A stretch of 64,000 nucleotides of DNA from Mycolicibacterium celeriflavum (GCF_010731795.1 NZ_AP022591.1:3782001-3846000), one strand, 5' to 3'. Positions 26,061 through 35,540 are shown, counted from the stretch's first letter. Program-made: numbers and translations. Notes: generated by a model not told the origin, from the sequence alone.

Positions 26061-27237
26061 CGCCCCGAACCTCTCGATCGGGAGGACTTACCGGGGCTCG
26101 GCAAGCGTTTAGTCTCTCCGCCCGCCCGGCGGCGAGAATGACTTTGGCGGCGTTGTGATCGCGGTCGTGGACCACCCAGCAAGCCGGGCAAGTCCACGAA
26201 CGCACTTGTAGTGGAAGTTCGTCGAGCCGATGTCCGCACTGCGAGCATGTCTTGCTCGAGGCCAACCATCGCGACACCTGATGCACGGTGCGCCCGTAGC
26301 GGTCGGCCTTCTCGCCAATGATCCGCACGAACTGTCCCCAGCCCGCATCCGAGATCGAGCGAGCGAGGCGACGGTTTTTGAGCATGCCCACGATGTTGAG
26401 GTCTTCGACGTGGATCACTTGGTTGTCGCGAACCAGCGCCAAAGCCTGCTTGTGGTGATAGTCGCGCCTCGCGCGAGCCACCTCGTTGTGCGCGACAGCA
26501 ACCTTGCGCCGCGATTTCTCTCTGTTCACTGATCCTTTCTGCCGACGGGACTTTTCCCGCTCCAACCGCGCCAGCTTGCGCAGCTTGCGTCTGAGATGCT
26601 TCGGATTTAGAACGTCGACTCGAGTGCCGTCCGTTGCCGAGATCGTCGCCAACCGGGTCAGGCCAACATCCACCCCAGCCTCCTGCTCCACCGGCGGTAA
26701 CGGTGACGCTGGTACATCGACCACGAAGCTGGCGTAGAAATGCCCATCCGGCTCGCGGATGATGGTGACTGACGACGGCTCGCACGGCAGATCCCGCGAC
26801 CAGCGCACCCGCACCTCGCCGATCTTGGCGAGATACAACCGCCCGTTGGACCGAACCGAAAATCCGTTGCGGGTAAGTCGGAACGACTGCCGGTAATCCT
26901 TGCGGGATTTCATCCGCGGCCGCCCCATCGTGCGTCCCTTGCGTTTCCCAGTGTGGGAGTTGAAATAATTCTGCCAGGCGCGGCGAGAGTCGTTGACCGA
27001 CTGCACCAACGCTACACTGGGCACCTCGCACAGCCAGGCCCGCTCGGTGGTAGTTTTGGCTACGGTGATGACGCGGCGCTGAATCTCGCTGTGGGACAGT
27101 GTGAACCCCGCCCGATAGGCGTCGCCACGGACCCGTAGCGCGTCGTTGAACACTACCCGGCAACACCCAAAGACCCGCGCCAGAGTCATCTGCTGACCCG
27201 GTGTCGGTTCGATGCGATACCGGAAACGCATGTGCAT
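26029..27237 (-). CDS. tnpB: TnpB RNA-guided nuclease (IS200/IS605 family)
   Basis: 402 aa from ATG 27237 (MHMRFRYRIEPTPGQQ), the usual TnpB length. The helix-turn-helix/WED part is N-terminal. A RuvC-like nuclease follows with all three acidic residues in context: AGVDVGLTRLA, IHVEDLNIVGM and VVHDRDHNAAKVI. A zinc ribbon with CSQCG and CPAC sits between the second and third. No frameshift or loss of a key residue, so the protein is probably an active, RNA-guided DNA endonuclease. Its 3' end forms the element's right end and overlaps the galE reading frame by 32 bp. ATG 27231 is an alternative start. Confidence 0.92.
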   Translation of the reverse strand: MHMRFRYRIEPTPGQQMTLARVFGCCRVVFNDALRVRGDAYRAGFTLSHSEIQRRVITVAKTTTERAWLCEVPSVALVQSVNDSRRAWQNYFNSHTGKRKGRTMGRPRMKSRKDYRQSFRLTRNGFSVRSNGRLYLAKIGEVRVRWSRDLPCEPSSVTIIREPDGHFYASFVVDVPASPLPPVEQEAGVDVGLTRLATISATDGTRVDVLNPKHLRRKLRKLARLEREKSRRQKGSVNREKSRRKVAVAHNEVARARRDYHHKQALALVRDNQVIHVEDLNIVGMLKNRRLARSISDAGWGQFVRIIGEKADRYGRTVHQVSRWLASSKTCSQCGHRLDELPLQVRSWTCPACWVVHDRDHNAAKVILAAGRAERLNACRAPVSPPDREVRGDEARSIPTAG

Positions 27238-27259
27238 AACCCGACTGTAAGGCCAGCCT

Positions 27260-27568
27260 GTGACAACTGAAACGCATCGCTGGGGTCGACACAGCGTGTC
27301 GTTCCTGCGCGACCACATGATTCTTGTGTTCACGTGGAGACGCGCAGCGTTCACCGACGCTCTGCTCAACTTCCGCGAGCACATGATGCGGGCGGTATGC
27401 GAGTCCAACGGCAAATCCGAGCGGGTGCATTCGCTCTTCGCCCATCAGCCAAAGCTGGCGATCTCCGTCCTGGCGCGCCCGGTCAACGGTCGAACGACCT
27501 ACGTGGCGGGCCGCGAATTCACCGGAGGCGCACCGACGTCCATCATTCAGCAATACATCGAGGGATAA
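27260..27568 (+). pseudogene. tnpA: Decayed TnpA (IS200-type Y1 transposase remnant)
   Basis: A 102-codon frame, shorter than the usual ~135-150 aa. HSVSFLRDHMILVFTWRRAAFTDALL and GGAPTSIIQQYIEG match the two ends of TnpA. The HUH motif reads ERVHSL instead of DHVHLL, losing the first metal-binding His. An in-frame gap between REFTG and GGAP removes the helix with the catalytic Tyr (usually W-SPSYF), and a second gap follows RAVCE. It cannot be an active transposase. The frame has nonetheless stayed open. Confidence 0.8.
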
Positions 27569-27660
27569 GCACGACCATTCTGAACGCCGAGCAACCCCGG
27601 CGCTCCTGAGCAATAGGGCTACCTCGCGCTGAAGTCTGAGGTCAACGACTAAGAATTTGG

Positions 27661-28980
27661 TCATTCGATCTTCCTTACGAGAGAACGGAGCTCCGACACC
27701 GTGCTCGGCCGCTGTTGCAATGTGTCGATCAAGCATCTGACCGCAAATTCGAGCGGCACAGATGCGCTGCCATACAGTGAATAATCGCCGGTGACCATTG
27801 CGGTAACCGACCCCGGTTCTGTATATGGATCCGCAATCCGACTCGACTCGCAAAGCGGCACAACTGCAACCGATTGAGTCCACACCGCCTCGGACAGCTC
27901 TGCCCACTTGGGTTTGCGACGGATTGCTCCCGCTTCAATCGTCAGCGCAGTCAACGCAATGAATTCCGGCTTGCCGCCGTGTTCGAGCCATCTGCCAAAC
28001 CCGATAAGCCTGCTACCCGCAATATCAGAACGCGTCAACCCGCATTCTTCGCGTAGTTCGCGCTCCACGCCCCTGAGTAACGTGGACGCGGCGGAGTCGG
28101 AAAGGTCCCTTGGTTCCAGCGAGCCGGAGCCCGAAGGCGCGAGAAGCCGAGCCGAACTGCTACTTGCTTCCGACTGCAGTGGGAGTACTAGGAAGTCGTC
28201 GGTTGTCATAGCGAGTGTTGAGACGCCCAAAAGGTTTGCTAGCGCGCTCACACTTAGGGGCACGACGACCGACTCGCCGGCTGTGGACGGTGTGAGCAAG
28301 TACTCCTCGCGAAAATGCCATGGCACGCCGTGATGGCTGATATTCCATGGCGTGAGCATGTTGGAACACAGCCCGTCGAAGTAACGCGCGGGACGTAGCA
28401 CGACCGGCAGGGGTTCACCGACCGTGTGCTCGTCCAGGTCGGATTCCATACGGACGCACAAGCTGTTGTAGCGGTACTTGCCGCGAGTCGTCCTGAACAC
28501 CATTGCGGGTGCTCTCTCTTGCAATAGGCCTTCGAGGCGGAACTCGTCCGTCCTCCAATCGATCGCGGGATTCCAATCGGCTATTGCTCGGTTCACGTGT
28601 GCAGAGGTCGACATCGTCCCGCGGGCCATTCTCACGGTCAGAGGAAGACCGGGATCTCGAACAGTGATTTCGGGCGGGAAGAGAGGCAGGGCGTCGCCGA
28701 ACTCCCATGGTGAGTGTTTATCGAACACGGCGCGGACGTCGCGCACTAACAAGACCAGAGTGACGCCTAGGCCCAGGACGCCGATGCCTACTTGCACGAC
28801 CTGCAAGCGCGGAAGCGGCAGCAACGGTAGTAAGCCGAGTATTGCCCCGGTGACGCTAACCGCAAAGAGCCATTCATGTCGAACAATGAACGCGAGGACG
28901 TCTCGAAGACTTACCGCACGCGCGATCAATCCGCCGAGAAATTTTCTCCAGACGTGCACCCCGGCAGCATAGGCGCGCAT
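27661..28980 (-). CDS. Two-TM protein with C-terminal Nudix-like domain; probably acquired
   Basis: 439 aa from ATG 28980. Two hydrophobic helices (HEWLFAVSVTGAILGLLPLL and VVQVGIGVLGLGVTLVLLV, about residues 35-80) precede a long soluble part. Around residues 305-330 the motif GVERELREECGL matches the second half of the Nudix box (REUxEExGU); the preceding glycine is not at its usual spacing, so the box is partial. The base composition is visibly lower in GC than that of flanking genes. It starts 14 bp after the flippase gene and is followed by the IS200 remnant. Substrate and role unknown; a membrane-tethered nucleotide hydrolase or sensor is conceivable. Confidence 0.65.
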   Translation of the reverse strand: MRAYAAGVHVWRKFLGGLIARAVSLRDVLAFIVRHEWLFAVSVTGAILGLLPLLPLPRLQVVQVGIGVLGLGVTLVLLVRDVRAVFDKHSPWEFGDALPLFPPEITVRDPGLPLTVRMARGTMSTSAHVNRAIADWNPAIDWRTDEFRLEGLLQERAPAMVFRTTRGKYRYNSLCVRMESDLDEHTVGEPLPVVLRPARYFDGLCSNMLTPWNISHHGVPWHFREEYLLTPSTAGESVVVPLSVSALANLLGVSTLAMTTDDFLVLPLQSEASSSSARLLAPSGSGSLEPRDLSDSAASTLLRGVERELREECGLTRSDIAGSRLIGFGRWLEHGGKPEFIALTALTIEAGAIRRKPKWAELSEAVWTQSVAVVPLCESSRIADPYTEPGSVTAMVTGDYSLYGSASVPLEFAVRCLIDTLQQRPSTVSELRSLVRKIE

Positions 28981-28993
28981 TGTGTCCCGTCGA

Positions 28994-30271
28994 TCACCCC
29001 GTCCGGCCCCGGGCAAGCGCCCACAGGTGCACCGCGATACCGACCACCGGCCCGCACATCAGCGCGATCACCGTGCGGGTCTGCAGGTCGAGCGGCAACA
29101 GCAGCAACAGCGTCGACGCGACCGTTGCCGACACCCAGCCCAGCGAGTACGCGCGGTGCAGGGACGCCGCCACCGCCGCCGCACCGGTCAGCGTGAGCAA
29201 CGCGATCGCGGTCGCCCCGGCCGTCAGCCAGGCCAGCAGCGAGCCCTCGGCCCGGTACTCCGCGCCGAACCCGCTGCGCAGCAACCACGGTCCGACCGTC
29301 CACGCGGCCAGCATGCCCAGCGAACCGACAGCGGTGACCAGGATCGCGGGGGCGGCCAGCGCACGCAACCGGTGCGCGCGTTGGTCGACGAAGTGGGCGA
29401 TCAGGTTTCCCTGCATCGCGGTCAGCGGAACAAGCAGCGGCGCCCGGGTCAGCGTCACCGCGAGGATCACCACACCTCCGGCCGCGCCGAGGTCGCCCGT
29501 GGTCGCCTTGAGCAGCACCGGAAATCCCATAACCAGGATCGCGCTGGCGCCCGCCGCGGCGATCGAGTGCATCGCGCCCCGCAGGAACGTCGCGGTGCGG
29601 ACCGGGGTCAGCAGGCCGGCCGCGTGCCGGGTGCCGGGTGAGGCGATCAGCATGAGCAGCCATGCCACCGCACCCGCCACGGTGGCCCACAGATAGCCGA
29701 CCAGCCCCCAGCTGATCAGAAACGTTGCGATGGCCACCAGCACCCGCAGGCCGGCGTCGGCCACCATCAGCGAGCCGTATGCCGTCCACCTGTTCAAACC
29801 CGCCAGCATCCCGAGCAGCGTTGCGTGCAGACAGAACCCGGCCAGGCCGACGGCTAGCAACGCGAGCGAGATCCACCGCGCTTCGACGAACACGTGCTCC
29901 GACCACAGTGGTGAGGTGACCGCGATGGCCGCTGCCGATACGACGCCGACGACGGCGGCCACCCGCACCGGACGGGTGTGTGGCCCGTCGGTTGCCTCGA
30001 GATCACCGGCGGTGCGCACTTCGCGGGTGGCCTCCTGCAGCAGGCCGAACGCCGCACCCGTGGCCAGTCCGAACGCTCCCCAGAACACCCCGAACACCGA
30101 AAAACCCACTGGCTCGAGGTCGCGGGCCGCCAGATACAGCACCGTGTATCCACACAACGCGGACACCGCGGTCGCCGCACCGACCCGAGCGACGCTGCCT
30201 CGTGCGGCCGGGCCGGACGGCGCTGTGCCGCTTGCGCTGAGGGCATCGAACGGCGCGCCCGCATCGGTCAC
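28994..30271 (-). CDS. Polysaccharide-type flippase / MOP-superfamily membrane protein (Rv3630-like)
   Basis: 425 aa with about twelve to fourteen hydrophobic helices and short polar loops, the pattern of Wzx/MurJ-like MOP exporters, matching the size of Rv3630 (431 aa). It would move a lipid-linked or small amphipathic product across the inner membrane. GTG 30271 is chosen over the longer frame (30319) because it overlaps the peptidase TGA as GTGA (30268-30271), showing coupling. In this operon the cargo could be the product of the upstream NRPS, but that is inference. Confidence 0.78.
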   Translation of the reverse strand: MTDAGAPFDALSASGTAPSGPAARGSVARVGAATAVSALCGYTVLYLAARDLEPVGFSVFGVFWGAFGLATGAAFGLLQEATREVRTAGDLEATDGPHTRPVRVAAVVGVVSAAAIAVTSPLWSEHVFVEARWISLALLAVGLAGFCLHATLLGMLAGLNRWTAYGSLMVADAGLRVLVAIATFLISWGLVGYLWATVAGAVAWLLMLIASPGTRHAAGLLTPVRTATFLRGAMHSIAAAGASAILVMGFPVLLKATTGDLGAAGGVVILAVTLTRAPLLVPLTAMQGNLIAHFVDQRAHRLRALAAPAILVTAVGSLGMLAAWTVGPWLLRSGFGAEYRAEGSLLAWLTAGATAIALLTLTGAAAVAASLHRAYSLGWVSATVASTLLLLLPLDLQTRTVIALMCGPVVGIAVHLWALARGRTG

Positions 30272-31626
30272 GGCGGATCCAGGGCGGGAAGGTCGGTCGA
30301 ATACAGCCAGCAGTCCCACAGCGGGCGCAGTGACTCACTCGCGTAATGCGATGCCAGTGCGGTGAAGTCGTCGGTCACCACCGTGCTGTGCCGGTAGCGC
30401 GCAGTCCAATCCTGCAGTAGTGCAAAGAAGTTGTCATCACCGAGATGGCGCCGCAGTACGTGCAACGTCAGCGCGCCGCGCTTGTACACCCGGTCGTCGA
30501 ACATGTCCCGTGGCCCCGGGTCGGCGAGGACAAGGTCCTGTGGCGAGTGTGCGAGCCGCTGATGGTAGTGGTGCGCCCAGTCCTCGGCGCTGCGTCCGCC
30601 GGAGTTCTCCGACCACAACCATTCGGCGTAGCAGGCGAACCCCTCGTGCAGCCAGATGTGGCGCCACCGCTTCGCGGTCACCGAGTTCCCGAACCACTGA
30701 TGGGCGAGTTCATGCGCGATGAGCCGCTCGGCGCCGCGGCCGCCGTCGCAGTGATTGGCACCGAAGATCGAAATGCCCTGCGCCTCCAGCGGAATCTCGA
30801 GGTCGTCGTCGGTGACCACGACGGTGTAACCCTCGCTCAGCGGGTAGGCCCCGAACAACTTGACGAACAGCTTCATCATCTGCGGTTGGCGGGCGAAGTC
30901 GTGTTCGAAGTCGCGACGCAACCGGTCCGGCAGCACTGCGTCGATCGGAACGCCGTTCTCGGCCATGCGATGCCGCTCGTACATCCCGATCTGCACCGTG
31001 ACCAGATATGTCGACGTCGGCTCCGGCAGCTCGTAGGTCCACGTCGTCATCCCGGCCCGGGCACGCCGGGACATCAACTCGCCGTTGGCGATCGCACGGT
31101 ACGGGCTCTCGGTGGTGATCTGGATGCGAAAGCTCGCCTTGGCACTCGGGTGGTCGTCGCAGGGAAACCATGACGGTGCGCCGTTCGGCTGACCGGCGAC
31201 CAGGGCTCCGTCGGTCAGCTCCTCGAACCCGATGTCACCCCAGAGCGACCGGATGGGCCGCGGGACGCCGCCGTAGCGCACGACGATCGTCATCGCCGCA
31301 CCTGCAGGCAACGTGTCGCGCAACGCGATGTGCAGTTTGCCCGCCGAGCTGCGAAACCGTTGCGGGCGGGCGTCGTTGACGGTCACCTTCGTCGCCGACA
31401 GCGTGTCGGTGAGGTCAAGGGTGAACGTGCGCAACGCCGCCAGCGTCACCGCGATGATCGTCGCCGTGCCCGCGAGCCGGTTGATCGCCACCTTGTACTC
31501 GAGATCGAGTTCATAGCGTGACACCCGGTACCCGAAGTTGCCGCTGGCCGGCACGTACGGGTCGATGACCGGCGCCCCGGCACCTCCGCTCCTCGCATCC
31601 GCGGTCTTCTTCTTGCTGCTCGTCAC
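30268..31626 (-). CDS. M1-family zinc aminopeptidase
   Basis: 452 aa. Contains the gluzincin signature HELAHQWFGNSVTAKRWRHI followed by WLHEGFACYAEWLW: HExxH near residue 305 and the third zinc ligand Glu 19 residues on. The substrate-anchor motif, normally GxMEN, is represented by a diverged segment (LEAQGISIFGAN), so N-terminal amine recognition may differ. It lacks the long C-terminal helical domain of PepN, so it belongs to the short actinobacterial M1 group. No signal peptide. Starts at GTG 31626, overlapping the NRPS stop (GTGA), and ends overlapping the flippase start. Confidence 0.9.
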   Translation of the reverse strand: MTSSKKKTADARSGGAGAPVIDPYVPASGNFGYRVSRYELDLEYKVAINRLAGTATIIAVTLAALRTFTLDLTDTLSATKVTVNDARPQRFRSSAGKLHIALRDTLPAGAAMTIVVRYGGVPRPIRSLWGDIGFEELTDGALVAGQPNGAPSWFPCDDHPSAKASFRIQITTESPYRAIANGELMSRRARAGMTTWTYELPEPTSTYLVTVQIGMYERHRMAENGVPIDAVLPDRLRRDFEHDFARQPQMMKLFVKLFGAYPLSEGYTVVVTDDDLEIPLEAQGISIFGANHCDGGRGAERLIAHELAHQWFGNSVTAKRWRHIWLHEGFACYAEWLWSENSGGRSAEDWAHHYHQRLAHSPQDLVLADPGPRDMFDDRVYKRGALTLHVLRRHLGDDNFFALLQDWTARYRHSTVVTDDFTALASHYASESLRPLWDCWLYSTDLPALDPP

Positions 31627-34600
31627 GCGGCCGTTGTTCTGGTCGAAGATGCCGACGCGCCGCGGCGCTTCTTGCGCGGCGCAATCCACGGCGCGATGGG
31701 GTTGCCCTGCCAGCGGGTGGACGGGGGCACCTCGTCGCCACGCATCACGAGCGAAGCCGGGCCGACGGTCGCTCCCGCACCGATGCGCGCCGCGGGCAGT
31801 GCGACACAATGGGTGCCGAGTGTCGAACCGCGTTCGAGCACAACGGTGTCCATTCGCATGATCCTGTCGTGGAACAGGTGGGTCTGCACCACGCAGCCAC
31901 GGTTGACGGTGGCGCCCGTCTCGAGCGTGACCAGGTCGGCCTCCGGCAGCCAGTACGTCTCGCACCAGACACCGCGGCCGATTCGGGCGCCCAGTGCGCG
32001 CAGCCACAGGTTCATCACCGGCGTGCCGCTGGCGGCGCGCGCGAACCAGGGCGCTGCGACGGTTTCGACGAAGGTGTCGGAGACCTCGTTACGCCAGACG
32101 AACGGTGACCACAGGGGATGCTCGAGGGCCTCGATACGGCCGACCACAAGCCATTTCGCGACAACGGCGGTGACGCCGGCGACGGCGCCCGCCGCCAGCA
32201 GCACCGCACCACCGGCCAGCGCAGCCCACCCCCAACCGGTATGCACGGCCAGCCACTGCAGGACCAACAACACCGCGACACCGATCCCGAACGTCACGAT
32301 CAGCGCAGCGATGCGGCACGTCTCGACCAGCCCGCGCAGCAGCTTCAGCCGTGCCGACGGTCGAAACGTGCGCAGCGCGTCGGCCGCGGTCGGTTTGCGG
32401 CGCAACCTGACCGGCGGACTGCCCAGCCAGGACGACCCCGCCTTGGCTTTACGTGGGGCCGCCGACAGCACCGCCACCAGCCCGTCGTCGGGCACCCTGC
32501 GGCCCGGTTGGGTGATGCCCGAGTTGCCTAGGAAAGCGCGCTTGCCGATTGTCGCCTTCGCAACGTGGATCCAGCCGCCGCCCAGTTCATAGGAAGCCAC
32601 CATGGTGTCGTCGGCCAGGAATGCGCCGTCCTCCACGACCGTGAACTTCGGGGTGAACAGCGCCGTCGAAATCTCTGTTCCGCGACCCACTTTGGCGCCG
32701 AGAAGTCGCAACCACCACGGCGTGAGCAGGCTTGCATAGATCGGGAACAGATATGTGCGCGCGGCGTCCATCAGGCGCTCGGTGGCCCAGATCTGCCATC
32801 CGGCGCGGCTGCGCACCGGGTGATAGCCCTCCCGTAGTCCCAGCGACAGCAGTCGCACTCCGGCCACCGTCAACACCGCGTAGGTCAGCGCCGCAGCCAG
32901 CGTCGCGACCGGCGTCCACAGGACAGCGGGCACGATCGCGTCCGTCACCGACTCGGTATCGCGGATGCCGTAACCCAGCACGGCCAACCCGGCGGCGATC
33001 GCGAGCAGCGGCAGCCCGCCGAGGAAAAGGGAGGTAACGCCGTAGACCGCTACCCACAGCGGGGCCCGGCGCGGGCGGTGGTCCGGCCACGGGTGCCGCG
33101 CCTTGCCCGACTTCACCGCGGGCGAACCCTTCCAGTATTGACCGTTTTTCACCTTGCCGACGACTCCGGACCCGGGCGCCACATCGGCGTTCTTTCCGAC
33201 GACGGCGCCCGGCAGCAGCGTCGTGCGCGCACCGATGGTCGCGTCGTTCCCGACCGTGATCGGCCCGACGTGGAACCGGTCGCCGTCGATCCAGTGGCCG
33301 GACAAATCGACCTCGGGCTCGATCGAGCTGCGGTGCCCGAGCTTGAGCATGCCGGTCACCGGCGGAGTCGAGTGCAAGTCCACGCCCTTGCCGACTATGT
33401 TGCCCAGTGCCCGCGCGTAGAACACCAACCACGGTGCACCCGAAAGGTTTTCGGCACCGCTGGCTTCGGCGATCCGCTCGGCGAGCCACACCCGCAGGTG
33501 GACGGGCCCGCCGCGCCGGTAGGTGCCGGGTTGCAGCCCGCCGAGCAGCAGTCGGGCGCACAGCGCCGCGATGCCCATCCGGCCGAGCGGTGTGACGAAC
33601 AGGACGAAGCCGACACCCACCCACCACCAGTTCAGCTGCGTGGTCCACGGCACCAGGCCGGCCAGAACGTTGTTGGCCAACGCCAGCCACACCACCCACT
33701 GCAACCCGGTCAGCGTGGCCAGCGGCAGCGACAACACCACCTGTACCCCCTGCGCGAGATGCGACGTCGGCTTCACCTCGCGCGCAGCCACCTGCGGCGG
33801 TGGATCCAATTCGTCGAGGAAGCTCGCCAGCGAACCCAGCCGAGGATGGTCGTAGAGGTCCCCGACGGTCACCTGAGGATGCCGCCCGCGTAACGCGGCG
33901 ACCAGTTTCGCCGCCGACAGTGAGCCCCCGCCGAGTGCGAAGAAGTCCGCCTCGGGGCCGTCCACCGGGGCGGCCAGCACGTCGCGCCATAGGCCGGCGA
34001 GCCAGCCCATCGTGCCCGCCAGGTCGGCGCCGTGGTCTCCGGCGTCGCTTCGGGCCGGGTCGATCGGCCACGGCAGCGCGTCGCGGTCGACCTTGCCCGA
34101 CGTGCGGGTCGGCAGGTCGTCGACGAGCACGAGTCGTGGGACCAGCGCCGCAGGCAATGTCTCGGCCAGCGTGACACGCGCCTTCGCGAGGTCGAACGAC
34201 GGGTCGGCGCTGGCGACGTAGCCGACCAGCAGCGGCGTGCCGCTGGCCGTTCGGCGCACCGCGGCTGCGCCGCCGCTCACCCCGGGCAGGTTGACCAGCG
34301 CGGCGTCCACCTCACCCAGTTCGATGCGCCGCCCGCCGACCTTGACCTGGTCGTCGGCGCGGCCGACGAAGTAGAGGCCGTCGCATTCCAGCCGCACCAG
34401 GTCACCACTGCGGTAGGCGCGCGACCACCCCAGCAGCGGCATCGGCGCGTATTTCTCCGCGTCCTTGTCACGGTCGAGGTAGCGCGCCAGGCCCACCCCC
34501 CCGATAACGAGCTCGCCCACCTCGCCGTACGGCACCGGCTCACCGTTTGGATCGACCACGGCCAGGTCCCAGCCGGCCAGCGGTAGCCCGATGCTCACCG

Positions 34601-35540
34601 GGCCGTCTCCGGTCAGGCGGGCGGCGCATGCCACGACGGTCGCCTCGGTGGGTCCGTAGGTGTTCCACACCTCGCGGCCCTCGACGGCCAGCCGGTCCGC
34701 CAGGTCGGGCGGGCAGGCTTCACCGCCGAAGATCAGCAGGCGCACCGCCTCGAGCGCCTCCGCAGGCCACAGGGCGGCCAGGGTCGGCACCGTGGACACC
34801 ACGGTGATGTCGCGTGCGACCAGCCACGGTCCCAAATCCATTCCGCTGCGCACCAGCGACCGCGGCGCGGGCACCAGACAGGCTCCGTGCCGCCAGGCCA
34901 GCCACATCTCCTCGCACGACGCGTCGAACGCCACCGACAACCCGGCCAGCACGCGGTCGCCCGGTCCGATCGGATTGTCTTGCAGGAACATTCGTGCCTC
35001 GGCATCGACGAACGCGGCGGCGCTGCGGTGGGTGACCGCGACACCTTTCGGGGTGCCGGTCGAGCCGGACGTGAAGATGATCCACGCGTCGTCGCGGCCC
35101 AGTGGCGACACCGCGCGCCAGCCACGCGAAGAACCGGGCCCGCGGGAAAGCCCTGCTTCGGTGATGATGGCCACCACGTTGGCCTCGGTGAACACCAGTT
35201 CGGCCCGCTCCTGCGGATCGTCGGCATCGACGGGCACGTAGGCGGCACCGGTGGCCAGCGTCGCAAGGATCGCGACGTACAGCGCGTAACTGCCCGACGG
35301 CATGCGGATGCCGATCCGGTCGCCGCGGCCGATGCCCCGCGCGGCCAGCCACCGCACGCTGTCCTCGATGTCGGTGATGAGTTCGGCGTAGGTGAGCTGC
35401 ACCTCGCCGTCGTCGATGGCGGGCGCTTCGGGATGGCGGCCCGCGGTTTCGTAGAGGATGTCGATGAGCGTGCGAGGCGCCGGCGCCACCGGGGACAACA
35501 CGTATTGAGGCGGTACTTCCGGCGGCAACTGCCCAGTCAC
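31623..35540 (-). CDS. Pls/PosA-type non-ribosomal peptide synthetase with membrane-embedded C-terminus
   Basis: 1305 aa. Adenylation domain (about 20-500): IIFTSGSTGTPKGVAVTH, NTYGPTEATVVA, YRSGDLVRL and RTSGKVDRDALPW. Carrier domain around 525-600 with FFALGGGSLSAAKL (phosphopantetheine Ser near 539). The C-terminal ~700 residues have about six membrane helices interleaved with three left-handed beta-helix (hexapeptide-repeat) segments such as GPITVGNDATIGARTTLLPG. This arrangement is that of the Pls family (epsilon-poly-L-lysine synthetase type), which makes isopeptide homopolymers or single couplings without a condensation domain. Amino-acid specificity is not predicted here. First gene of a coupled operon. 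Confidence 0.9.
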   Translation of the reverse strand: MTGQLPPEVPPQYVLSPVAPAPRTLIDILYETAGRHPEAPAIDDGEVQLTYAELITDIEDSVRWLAARGIGRGDRIGIRMPSGSYALYVAILATLATGAAYVPVDADDPQERAELVFTEANVVAIITEAGLSRGPGSSRGWRAVSPLGRDDAWIIFTSGSTGTPKGVAVTHRSAAAFVDAEARMFLQDNPIGPGDRVLAGLSVAFDASCEEMWLAWRHGACLVPAPRSLVRSGMDLGPWLVARDITVVSTVPTLAALWPAEALEAVRLLIFGGEACPPDLADRLAVEGREVWNTYGPTEATVVACAARLTGDGPVSIGLPLAGWDLAVVDPNGEPVPYGEVGELVIGGVGLARYLDRDKDAEKYAPMPLLGWSRAYRSGDLVRLECDGLYFVGRADDQVKVGGRRIELGEVDAALVNLPGVSGGAAAVRRTASGTPLLVGYVASADPSFDLAKARVTLAETLPAALVPRLVLVDDLPTRTSGKVDRDALPWPIDPARSDAGDHGADLAGTMGWLAGLWRDVLAAPVDGPEADFFALGGGSLSAAKLVAALRGRHPQVTVGDLYDHPRLGSLASFLDELDPPPQVAAREVKPTSHLAQGVQVVLSLPLATLTGLQWVVWLALANNVLAGLVPWTTQLNWWWVGVGFVLFVTPLGRMGIAALCARLLLGGLQPGTYRRGGPVHLRVWLAERIAEASGAENLSGAPWLVFYARALGNIVGKGVDLHSTPPVTGMLKLGHRSSIEPEVDLSGHWIDGDRFHVGPITVGNDATIGARTTLLPGAVVGKNADVAPGSGVVGKVKNGQYWKGSPAVKSGKARHPWPDHRPRRAPLWVAVYGVTSLFLGGLPLLAIAAGLAVLGYGIRDTESVTDAIVPAVLWTPVATLAAALTYAVLTVAGVRLLSLGLREGYHPVRSRAGWQIWATERLMDAARTYLFPIYASLLTPWWLRLLGAKVGRGTEISTALFTPKFTVVEDGAFLADDTMVASYELGGGWIHVAKATIGKRAFLGNSGITQPGRRVPDDGLVAVLSAAPRKAKAGSSWLGSPPVRLRRKPTAADALRTFRPSARLKLLRGLVETCRIAALIVTFGIGVAVLLVLQWLAVHTGWGWAALAGGAVLLAAGAVAGVTAVVAKWLVVGRIEALEHPLWSPFVWRNEVSDTFVETVAAPWFARAASGTPVMNLWLRALGARIGRGVWCETYWLPEADLVTLETGATVNRGCVVQTHLFHDRIMRMDTVVLERGSTLGTHCVALPAARIGAGATVGPASLVMRGDEVPPSTRWQGNPIAPWIAPRKKRRGASASSTRTTAA

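Larger units (their letters stand above)
25995..27600 (-). mobile_element. IS200/IS605-type element: intact tnpB, decayed tnpA
   Basis: Divergent tnpA (plus strand) and tnpB (minus strand) with a hairpin at the tnpB-side end (25997-26016). The right boundary is placed just after that hairpin, next to the galE coding region. The left boundary is not defined; 27569-27660 has no recognisable end hairpin, so 27600 is approximate. The element cannot move by itself because TnpA has lost its catalytic residues. Confidence 0.75.

Noticed and set aside
27569..27660. Left end of the IS200/IS605 element
   Set aside because: No convincing hairpin or TAM could be identified; the boundary is left undefined.
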